From assembly GCF_032854445.1 (NCBI RefSeq), contig NC_088300.1, forward strand, positions 3,842,001 through 3,906,000: a stretch of DNA of 64,000 nucleotides, written 5' to 3'. The notes under the pieces are model-generated. The model had not been told where the DNA came from. It ran no database searches and saw nothing but the letters and a program-made list of their open reading frames with translations. A program made the position numbers and the translations under genes. The number at the start of each line of letters is the position of its first letter. Positions within the stretch are counted from its first letter, which is position 1. Of the stretch, positions 28,701 through 40,700 are shown piece after piece. The DNA is from Liolophura sinensis (Eukaryota > Mollusca > Polyplacophora > Chitonida > Chitonidae).

Positions 28701-31700
28701 GAATCTTACCGTACATGTGTACAGTGTATGTGCTGTATCATGCACATGTAGATAAGGGCTTGTCCCTATCCTATAAATGCTACACCTATCAAATCCTATA
28801 ACTAAAAGTGCTACACTGATAAGATCTTAGAGGCTATTTTAATCTGTCTACATTTGGAGATTAAGATTCAGTCGATCTACATGTTGAAAGGTGACACTGA
28901 TCATTTTTCGCGTTTGGCTGACATGTAAAAGTTCATAAAAAAAGTTGGGTAGAAAATATTGTTTATTTCCTAACAAAGAACTCAAAACAGTTGACTATGT
29001 AAGAAGGACTTTTGTAAGCCATAGAATCTATATTACTACATGTTGAACCATTGTGGAGATTGTGGTGTTCATGTAAGGACACAGGAGCCTTGATCTTCCT
29101 CTCTGACAGATTCTGTGATAAGGGTGAGACGTTTTGCATGGTGTGAACAGCCTATTGGTTTTACAGTAGTTTGACATGGTGCATCATGCACATGCCAGTT
29201 GCGCACATGTTGGGGAGGCGGCGGGCCAGGTGCCTGCTGGTGACCAGGGACTGACTTGTCATAGACAGAGAACACCCCTTTGTCTTGCCATTGATTTCTT
29301 TTGTCCCTGTTGCTTCTGGTTCCACTCCTCCCCCAGTCTGGCAGCACAAACAGAACCAGTGGATACAGAGCCTGGAGAATTGTGCCCCTAATTCTTCTCC
29401 CCTCCTAATGGCTGTGCTTGTGTGAGGATCACACCCATGTCGTTTGTGCTGTAATGGATTATCAGGATGACCTAAAAACTGCAACACTTATAGATGTTCT
29501 AAGCCTTGCAAGTTTTCTTCTGTCAATGTTCCTCTGTTGTCCAAATGTTGGGTCACATTGTCCATGTAAATAACAGGGTGAGTATTGTTATTTTAAAGAC
29601 ACCCTTTGTTTAAAAAAAGTGCAAAAGTGACAAGACTTTTAATAGGTTTGCCAATTGGACTGTCTAGTGAGAATGGTGGGTGTAATCTGTCTTGGTCGAT
29701 CTGCTTGACCAGCAGTGTGGTCACCAGTAATTATCAGCTGGTCCAGACAGATGGTCAACATTAACTCTTCAGCCCTGTTAACCTTGATGTATTCAGACAT
29801 GCAGGAAATTGTGAGATCAGTTTTCTCCCAAACAATACTAGCCATTGAATGGTTTAATTTCCCTAAATATTTGCATCAAAGATTTCTATATTTAATACTT
29901 ACCTTTTCTGAATATTTGATGTCATGTTGGATAAAGTGTGTCCAACTCTTCTCTGTTAAACCAGTGATGATGCAAAATGCACCAGTCATTGATATATTTA
30001 CAATCGCTGTAAGCGTCGTACAGTGATACCCCTGCTTGTGACCCTCAACTATTTAAAAACTGGAATGGCTGAGTTAGAAAATAGGAGAGCATTTGATAGC
30101 CAGTCCATATTTCCAGAAACTGTTACAACATGGACAGTTGTCATGTAGGGCATATCTCAGGGCAGTCCATACAGTTTTAGGATATTGATCTCCGCAGGAT
30201 ATTGTAAAGTCAATTGAAGCCATCCTAATCAAACACAGGTCTTTTCCTCAAGGCTGTGCTGGCCTGGTGGATTTGTGTACCCTGCATGAGATGTAAATAG
30301 AGACTGGCAGAGGACACTTGTGCCCAAGCTAATCGCAAAGTGCGCTGATCAATTCAGACAGTTATAATTGCTGCTAAAAGCAGTCATCTTGATGAACGTA
30401 CCCCTCTGCCGACATTTGAGGATTGTTTCACATGGCAGAACTTGGTTTCACACTGTTTCTGTGTAGATACTGCATTCTGTCATGCACACACATGATAATA
30501 ATGTCATACATATTCATTATATAGATGAAGTCACATTATTATTTATACATTGATCTTCATTCATTTACATTATACATTTTCTAAAAGATCAGAAAAGTAA
30601 TTCGTCACTACAAATTTTAGAGTAGACACTAATGCTCTTGCAGTGAATTATCGTTTTATTCATGTTTTGATGCAGTTACAACATATATTTAACATTTACC
30701 TGCTTTGCAAATGTGGAAATTCCAAGTTTTTGTTCATTTGGCAAATTATTATTTGCATAAATCATGCAATATGTCCTGTAGAAATGAGCGTTCAAATTGC
30801 TGTCTGGCTGAGACACATATGAATGTCCAGATAGTTTTTTAATCGCTGGGATTAATCGTTGTTCATGAGGTAGCCTGAAATAACAGATCGGTAAACTTGA
30901 GTTCATACAGCCAAAGGTGTAATTGTGCTATAATTCACATTAAGAAAGCACTTCCCTTTTAAGATTTCGCATTTAAGCAAAGAAAAATGCGTGGATGGAA
31001 ATATTAGGTTGTCAATAATGGCTTTTCTGGGTATTTAAAAACATGTTGGCATGTGATGAAAAGATGATGTTGGTCACTTAAATGAATTATAATATTTTTT
31101 GAATTTTTGGCTCCCTGAAAGGGGATATAGCACAATGAGTGGTAACATGTACCGGGATACTGGATAAATGTCTCAATTATTTAACTCTTACAGAAGTATT
31201 TACTAACATTTCAATGTAGTTACATGTACTTGAAATGAAGAAACAAATTGTATTGAAAGAATTTTTATGCACATGTTTTGTATTTTAATAGTAAACAGCA
31301 TTTTAGCGCATGCAACTTCATCCCATTTCCATGATTCCAATATGCTGTTGATAATGCTGTGCTTTATAGTCTTACATGAAGTTCACTACAGACACTTTTG
31401 TGTCATCTGGTATATCTGGTGTCATCTGGTATATCTGGTGTCATCTGGTATATCTGGTGGCATCTGGTATATCTGGTGTCATCTGGTATATCTGGTGGCA
31501 TCTGGTACATCTCATGTGGAACAGTTTGCCAGTACAACATGCAAATGGTCACCTTTTTAATACAACTCTTAAGTGAATAAGTCTTGAGCACAGAGTTTGA
31601 CACCGATCGAGCAAACAAAGAATGCAAAATATTTGTCCTGTGGAGAACTGATATACATATATTTTCTGTCTGTAGGAATTTGGGAAGAAGCCTTTGCACA

Positions 31701-34700
31701 ACTCGGATCCATCTCTGTGGCTTAACTTTGAGAACTCCACTTCTTTCACGGAAGGTTTCAGCAGCGGTGATGAGGTAGAGCTGCCCAAAAATGACGAGGA
31801 TGAGCGTGTGACTGGAGAGAGTGATCCTAGTGACACCTGTGTGGGAGTCTGCGAATCGTCTGATGAACCCAACTCTTCCGACGTCATCCCGTTTTATGAT
31901 GAAGAATACGAGAAGATCTGCGATGTAGAGCAGCCGACAGACGAGGACAGAGAGGTGCAGCTGCTGTCTGAGGAAATGCACGAGAGAAACCATAGCTCTA
32001 AGCTAACTGCTCTAAACAAGTCTGACGCAAATCTCATCGAGTTTAAATCTGAAATGATGGACATCTTGGATGAGAGATGTTCAACCCACTTCATCAACAA
32101 GCCAAAGAAGAGAAAATCTGAAAGTCGTGACATTGGTTACTCCAGCGAGGGCTACTCCAATGATGAACAACTGGATCCATATGATCTGCGTAAAATCTGC
32201 TGGCAACGTGCGCCATCTTGGAATGGTTTGGAGCTACATGGCAAACAGGTTGTAGGTGACCACAAACCAGGAGAGTTGGTCTCCATGGATACTGTTGTCA
32301 TCCGTAGGAGACCGGCCTCACTCCCGCTGGACTCCAGCCTACATGCCTTGACCTCTGACCTTTCATCTGCCAATAAAGAATCGCCATGGAGACATTCTAT
32401 CACAAGTGCCTACGATACAAGTTCTAACTGTGGGAGCGACCCTGAAGCTCTGATCATCAGTGAGGATGTTGTCACCTCAGATGCAAAAAGTTCAAACTGT
32501 GAGGCCATTCTCAACTCTCCAACTGCGGATTATTACAAAATGATTACCGTTGATACAGATTTCTCTACAGACAGGAATGATACCGACGAGCAGTTGTCAA
32601 GCACAGACCATGGCAACAGTCCAAAACAGCATCCAGAAAATCCATCCACAGTTGTCAAGATTCCAGAAGCGGTGCTTACTGATTCTGCATACCAGGAATA
32701 TTCTTCTCTGAACAACTTTATTAACAATACTTACTTAGGCAGCATTTCTGAAATCGTCCAATCATCAAATTCTGTCCATCCTGGAAGGGGCCAAAAGGTA
32801 TCATCGGAGTATGGGGCAGAAGACGTTGAAGCAGGAATGGTTGTGAGTGGCTTTGTGCCAGATACTGAAACACCAACCTGTCACTTCATACAGGAAGACC
32901 ATCCAGGAGAAAATGAGTTTTTAGGGCTCGGTGTGTCAGACTGGAAGACTGGATCACACGGTAGGGCACGGAAACCATGGAGTACCACAAAGTTGAATGT
33001 TGGAGCAGCTAACTCTGTCCCTGACACGGACACCTCGTCTCCACGTTCTGGCACGGACTCTTTGGTGGAGAGCAGTTGTGAGGCTAGTGGAGAAGAGACC
33101 AGCGATGACGAGGATTCTGATGAATTTTCCACAGCCAGTGATGATGACCACAGATGTTCTAGTGCCTTCGCCAGCTTTGGTACACTTGTGGGTTCAGATA
33201 GAAACCTCACTGACAGACCTGATCCCATTTCCTATAGTGCTAATCATAGCGGGATCCCGCGTAGTGCCAGTGCTTACAGTAACTATGATAAGATGTCTTC
33301 ACGAACACGAGTGAAAAGTCGCAGGTCCAGGCGAGAGAGACCCTGGAGCATTGTTGCGTTGTCAGATTTGAAGAAGCAAATGAACTCACAGGAAAAGCCA
33401 ATGTTTAAATCAGAAAGTGCCATTGATTCCATGTCTACCCAACATAGTGAGATATACACATCAACACCCAAGGCAAATCAAAGTGAAAGCTCTTCTCCAG
33501 ACCAAATATCAAAACCATTTGCTACTTTCCCTCGTGATAAGTCACGGCTACACAGACCACGTTACATGAGAAGGACAAAATCCATGGAAGACCCTGAAAA
33601 TAAAGCCAAATGTTCTGGCAGTATGTCAAAGCGAAAGTTGTCTTACGAGAAAAGTGCTAACCCAGAGAGCATTGACTCTGACATGTCCATCAGTGATCAG
33701 TGCCAGATTTCCATCCTCATATCCTCACCAGAAATGAACCGTAGTTATGCCTCAGAAGACTTGGTGAGCTCCATGTCGCTGATCAGAGACTTAGAACACA
33801 CCATGATCTACTCCACGACCAGCAGTGGGTCAGACACAGACTTGGGTGAGTCCTCATGCACTAACACTACACACCTTAGAACACACCATGATCTACGCCA
33901 CGACCAGCAGTGGGTCAGACACAGACTTGGGTGAGTCCTCATACGCTAAGACTACACACCTTAGAACACACCATGATCTATGCCACGACCAGCAGTGGGT
34001 CATACACAGACTTGGGTGAGTCCTCATACACTAAGACTACACACCTTAGAACACACCATGATCTACTCCACGACCAGCAGTGGGTCAGACACAGACTTGG
34101 GTGAGTCCTCATACACTAAGACTACACACCTTAGAACACACCATGATCTACTCCACGACCAGCAGTGGGTCAGACACAGACTTGGGTGAGTCCTCATACA
34201 CTAAGACTACACACCTTAGAACACACCTTAGAACACACCTTAAATCACACCATGATCTACTCCACGACCAGCAGTGGGTCAGACACAGACTTGGGTGAGT
34301 CCTCATACACTAAGACTACACACCTTAGAACACACCATGATCTACTCCACGACCAGCAGTGGGTCAGACACAGACTTGGGTGAGTCCTCATACACTAAGA
34401 CTACACACCTTAGAACACACCATGATCTACTCCACAACCAGCAGTGGGTCAGATACAGGCTTGGGTGAGTCCTCATACACTAACTTTACACACCTCGTTA
34501 TATATACTTTTATACTGATAGTTTGTGCTCAGATTAAGCCTAAGGCAAAAAGACCAACATAATAAAGTGAATTAAAAATGTGTTTATTTTGACATTGAAA
34601 ATGTGTGATTTAGTATTCGTTATTCTGGAGTTGATATCCTTGTTACAAAATCTCATATTAAGCCTAATACTAGATATGTTTTAACCATGTTTCGATTTTA

Positions 34701-37700
34701 GCCCAAATTACAGGATCCAAAAGGGTGCTCAGATTAAGAATCTGTATTTAACCTTGCTTAGTGGCTAACATAATCCTCACTGATGGGATGAGTGGTAGAT
34801 AAGTGATCCCAGAATAAACACAAACCATACTCATTCACTACTCTTACTCTGAGATCCATCTTCCTCTAAGTGGGCCTGTGTGTACATTTGTGTTCCACAG
34901 CAGCCAATCAGCTCACAATATGTCGTCATTGTGACCCCAAAGTTTTTGGCACAGTTGAGTAAAATTTGGCTACCATTGCAAAATGATTATCATCACTTCA
35001 AATCATTACCCTTATATTTGTAAGTTACATGTCATATCAGGGGATATTTATATTCTAAAAATAGCTTTAATCTTCACCATAGTGCGATATGTGTGTAATG
35101 TATTTGGTGCCTTATCTTTCAGCAGCCTACGTGACTCCCAAACAGTCTATGTCAGAGTCAGGATCTGAGAGTGATGAGCAAGTGAACAGTACAGGTTCTT
35201 TCTCGGAGACAGCCTGGGATAATTACCAGGTATGGTGCAGACATTACTGTATTAAAGTTTAACGAAATGTTTTCTTCTAAACTGCATCTCTCTTTATCAG
35301 CCATTGCTGATATTCTGTTATAATGAAAACTTGTATCACCTGAGTGGGCGTTCTAAAACTTTAATGCTGAGGTTATAATGGTTATAGTCAGCATGTAGCC
35401 TATGATTTACCAAAACGTAACTCACCAAAGTGTTTGATGGGCTGTCTACCTTGGGTTTCTTCACACATATATACATACATCACATCATTGTCTTCAAAAA
35501 AAAAAAAAAAAAAAAGCGTAATTCATGAAGGAATGTTATGTTTATCCAGGATCCCCTTTACCCTACGGCAAGTGAGGCCCCCACTGAGGAACCTCTCCAC
35601 TGGGAACCTCAGGATGAACTGGAGTTTGAGGAGGAAGAGTTCCGTATGGAGGATGGAATCAAACTTAGTGCTGAGGTGATAGCTGAACGCTCTGACAAGC
35701 TGCGCTCCAAGGAGAGGAAGGTGAGTCTGTGTGACATTAGAGAAGATCTGACATTCTTCTTCGCAAGCTTCCATTAATCTGTATATATGGTTCTCTGCAT
35801 TTCTCAACGGCAAGATTTTCACACATGTATTATGTATTACATTTTAAAGGCTGTGTTGGCTGAAACCATGGTGAAAAGAGGACTGTTTAAATGGTGCACA
35901 GGAGAAGAAAATTCTGTTACTGTTTAAAAAAAAAGGGGGGGGTGTTCAGTTAATATTGTTTTAGTATGCAAAGATAGTTATTGCTCCTGATGGTGTATTA
36001 CCTCCTGAGGAGAGCAAGTCGTGCATGTGTGAGTGATTATCTCCCTTTGTAATGGTTGCACAAGATGTACTTGTGGTTATCCTACTTCAATAATTATAAG
36101 CTGCATGTATTTGCAGCTCCTTCCTCCATTCTGTCTGTAGGATTTGTCACGCTAGTTGCTTAGCGTAGTCAGCTGGCTCAGTAAACAGTTAGTGTTAATC
36201 CCAGAAGTTTTCCCCCCACCCCTGCCATTGTTACTAGGGACAGTGTTAATATAGTGAGGGTGTGACTGGTTCAGACAGGTCTGTCTAAGCTGGACTGCAG
36301 TGTAGAAGTGTTATACATACAACCAGGGGAAGCTCAACTGTAGGTTGTCAAAAGACTGGGGGAGTACTATCGGGCTGCTGGAAGGTATGGCTAGCAAGTT
36401 AATATGGCATGGACATTACTTTCTACAGTATGGTAGAGAGTATGGTTTTCAAGAAACTAGGGGAATACCATTGGGCTGGTAGAAGGTATGGTTATCAAGA
36501 GACTATCAAGTTTGACTTGGTCGTCTGAGCTGATATTTAAGTTTGAATATGGAATAATTTGTTTAATTAGTCTGAATATTCAGTAATTGCCTTTGAAATT
36601 TAGGACATGTATATGGTCAGTGTCATATATTCTGTACTGGATTTCGGTGTTCTACCCTGGAAAGTATTAGGATATCTAACTCCACCAAATCTTTGGTTGG
36701 CTTACACTGGATGGGTGGTCATGGTCTATACATTCTCTGTTCTAGGCAGAAAACATGTATATCCAACTTGATCAAGTTCAGAAATCTGCTTTGTGCAGCT
36801 AACTTAGTTTTATTGTTGGAGCCTGAAATGTCACTGTTGTATGTGGTTGTAATCTCAGTCGCCTAACGTTTTGCATCTCTAATGTGTATCCATATTAATG
36901 GCTAAATTGGTTGCTTGCTGATTCGTGGTGTGTTGTTGTTGTCAGAGCTCTGCGTACCTGCAGGAGGAGGACAGTGACTCTGATCTGGAGGACCTCCATC
37001 ATGTCATCCAGCAGTCTGTAGAACAACTCCATGTTACCGACAGCTCTCTCAAGAAACGGCGATCTGACCCCATGGGAACAGGCATCAGTCTGGACCCATC
37101 CAAATATGTAAGCTTTTGTGCCGGCAAGCTTTTTCACCGTTCCTTTCTTCGTCATATGACTGAAAAATTGTTAAGTATGACGTTAAACCCCAAGCACTCA
37201 CTCACCGCTCACTTACACTTGTGATGTTTTGAACTACCCTCCCATCACAAATTTGTGACAGTTCCTTGTCATAACTAAATTTTTACTCCTTCCATCAAAC
37301 AGATGAAATTGTTCACCTGTGGAAATGGTTAAAATCCTCAAATAATTGTGTGCTGTTTTTTCCAGGCCAGGCCAGGATCAAATTAATAACTTATGATTAT
37401 GGTTTATCATCACATATGCAGTATTACAGCCCCATCATTGCAAACACAGAAAATGTTTGATGACAAGCACCTAAAGGGGAGATAACTTCATGTGACATTT
37501 ACGTTATAGGCTGAACATGTGCTGACCTGTGAAACAAACCTGAAGTGTTTGGAAGAGGTTTTGGATCTGCCGTTATTTCTGGTCACGAGGCCCATCAGAT
37601 TGAAGGTGAGCTGTTTATGACAACCAGATGTACGAGAGGTTGTGTAATGCAGGATGATGTCCGGAATCAACTTACTATAAATGTATTGTGTATGAACAGC

Positions 37701-40700
37701 TGCCTTACATGGGTTATGTTGATACAGACATTTGATACTTCTACAACAGATAGTTTGGATAACTGTCCAGTTTCTAACCAAGCATTCAGAAAGTGCCCAG
37801 GTTTTCAAAGGAAATACTACTCAATGCTGTTTAATACTGTATGTGCACTGTGAAGACAGTCTGACTTTAATGAGTTGTGAATCTATTGTTTCAGTTGTTG
37901 ATGCAGCAGTGGACACAATTATATGGCTTTGCCAATAATCGCTTCCAGGCAGTCACAGCAGCTCTGTAAGACCTATGGTGACCTGACAAAGGTCAAGGCT
38001 ACCGTGTCAGAGGTTGTGAAGGACATGATCACAGGGTCATTTGATGAGGTCATTCAGTTGGAAGCAGCCTCCAAACAGCTACAGGTAATTTACTTCCACG
38101 AGTATTGACATATTCATTTCCTTGTAAATTTGTACATGTAAGTGGTAATGACCATGTCGGCGTATTTTTTATGGATCTGTTTCATGAGAATTGCCAGAGG
38201 CCCATTATAGAGGCATGAAAAAATAGGAAGAAATTGCCGGTAGTAGTTTCACCCAGGTGTGACGTGTCAGTGTGCTTAACGAAATAGACCGTGCGTTATG
38301 GTCATATATTAGCTTCCTTTTGGGATGTTTTCTTTATTGTTTTGTTGGGATTTATACGTTATGATTACACATTGAATAAAAATTTTAATTATGTTTGGAG
38401 TTGTGCTTTCATTTATTATTCGCATTGACACGTCGTACTTGGGTGAAACTACTTCGGCATTTTCTTCACATTTTCGTGTAATAAAAGGTTATAAAATGCA
38501 CTTGTGCTATTTTCATGATCATAACAGTAGATGTCACATACCTGTCGGTACCTTGATTGCCTGTGATAGCATATGTAGCAAACAGATTTATGCCATCTAA
38601 GATAGCCTACGTTCATGTATTTAACAGCTTCTAATAATATTTAGGCCTACCTTACGACAATCGAGCGCTTTGTTAGTCACTAAAATGGTGAAAATAAAGA
38701 ATGAGACCGTGAAAAAGATGTAGCAAAGGCTAAAAAAAAAAATGGAGATTTGGGCTACTGTACAGCTATATAAGTACTATATTAGTTATATATGTACTAC
38801 ATTAGTTATATAAGTTCTCCTACTGTAGTGCATTAAATCACCCTGATGTCGCTCCCAATGTATGGTTTTAATTTGTACTACATTTGTACTTAGCGTAACA
38901 AGTGTATCATGTTTTGGCCCCAAAACAGCAGTTGTTAGTCTACACACCAGTCACATTAGACAAGTTACCATAGAATGAAATTATACTGCAACCCCTGCTA
39001 TCAAAACAAAATGGAAAGCTAAAGTTGTCAGGGAGTGAGTTATTGGAATAAACCCAGTAGGCCTACAGGTTGAGTTGTAATAAATAAATGTAGGCCTATG
39101 AGCATCATTCAGATTCATTGCGCGTGGGGAAGAGTTCTATATGTAACAACAAGAATCTCTGTACCTGTAGGCTTATACATGCATGCACATGTGTGTCTTT
39201 TGATTTTCTCGCCCCCTTCACTCAGCCAACTTCACACTTCAGGTGTATTGCTGGGGACCCAAAATAGTCAAGTTTTGAGTATGTTCCAAAAATGTGTACT
39301 GCGATAGGCTCCCTCTCCTGGAAAAGTAGGGAGTACCGCACTACCTCTGAAAATTATCTGTAACCCGACTTGACCCCTTGGGTTACTGCCCAGTAGTTGA
39401 TCTTCCTAATTGCGTGAATGCCAACAAACTTATGATACAAAGTTTTTGATGGTGAATTGAAGAAGTTATCTGTTAAATTGTGGAAAGAGCTATCTATCAC
39501 TTGCTATGTGATGAACATTTGGATATAATCCTGAAAAGATTGAAAAAAAAAGTTGACAGATTGTACATGTATTTTATGTGTCCTTGCCGTATTTGTACTG
39601 TTGAGATACAACCATACAGTGTAAGGACCAAAACATGTATTGTATTATGATATGTTGCCTTAATCTGTTGCCACATACGGCAAATCATGAAGACCAATCA
39701 AAAAGAAATGGTAGCGACTTACTTGCAAGAAAAAAATCTACAGTCTGACAGTATATCATAATATGACGTTCTGGTGCATTGCATTCTCTTTAAAGTCATG
39801 TCATGAGGTAGGGCTGGGTCCCCTTTTACAGACAGAATGACTGATAGGCCCTTTGTGGGTGGGGAAGACCAATGAATTGTACTAGAAGACTATTGGTCAT
39901 TAAATTACAAAAAAAAACATACAAGAGCAATAGACCCATTTCACAGCCCTTGGGATCTAGTTTTTCAAAGGGTTCTTGAGTGTGGTTTTTGATCAAGATT
40001 AAAATGCCGGTAAGTAAGTAAATAGAAAAAGATGAGTTGTGGGACATTTTTAAATTTTTGTGTCACAACTTTTACTCTTTTCAGTTAAAGATAGAAGGGT
40101 TGTGTAGAGAGTTGGATCACATGGGTACTGTGAAAGACTCTGTAGCTCTGTTCAGTCAGCAACACCCAGCCGTGCCTATGGACCAGGTTAAGGCCAAATC
40201 TACTCACAGTAGCAACCTCCTGGAAAAAAACGGCAAAGAGGTATAGACCCTGTTGTGTACATCATTCCCACTGGTCTTAGAAATCTGTGAAAGTCCATCA
40301 ATAAGTGTTTATCTTGGGTTATGTCCTGGAAAAGTACTTGATTTTTTTATTGTTCAGTGTCATATTGCTTTATTTGTTTGTATTGGTCAGTAAATAAGCT
40401 ACAGGAATAGTATCAACTCATCTCCACTTGAACTGAATGTTAAGTGATAATTATGGAAAACAGGTCCTTGAAAAACATTTCAAAAACCTAACCTTAACAA
40501 GCAAGAGGGAATGCCTCTATGTCTTCATCAACATAATTTTTGCCCATTGCAGATGTCAGGGTCGTTTAAAGGAGCTGGAAGGTTTACTGCTCAAGTGGCG
40601 AGACTTCCAGGAGACTAGTAAGGAACTGTCCATTACTCTGAGTAAGGAACGGAAACAGCTGCAGCTGATAGAGTTCCAGCAATCTCTGCATCTGGAGCTG

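Larger units (their letters stand above)
20006..31675 (+). other. Nesprin intron, 11.7 kb, repeat-rich
   Basis: Holds the 75-bp array (20321-23332), a decayed transposon with a zinc-finger-like fragment (about 24106-24720), a SINE (25226-25471), a 37-bp array (28006-28153) and a 19-bp array (31402-31513). The flanking exons are both phase 0 and no further exon was recognised. Confidence 0.75.

Noticed and set aside
29069-29487. Overlapping open frames of 71-108 codons on both strands
   Set aside because: GC-richer intron patch without conserved residues or splice sites fitting the nesprin phase.
31403-31993. 196-codon - strand open frame opposite the start of the giant nesprin exon
   Set aside because: Antisense shadow of a coding exon plus the 19-bp repeats; no family similarity.
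33825-34562. Seven overlapping ~64-codon open frames in the 85-bp array
   Set aside because: Each is the same repeat read in a shifted frame; explained by the donor-bearing tandem array.
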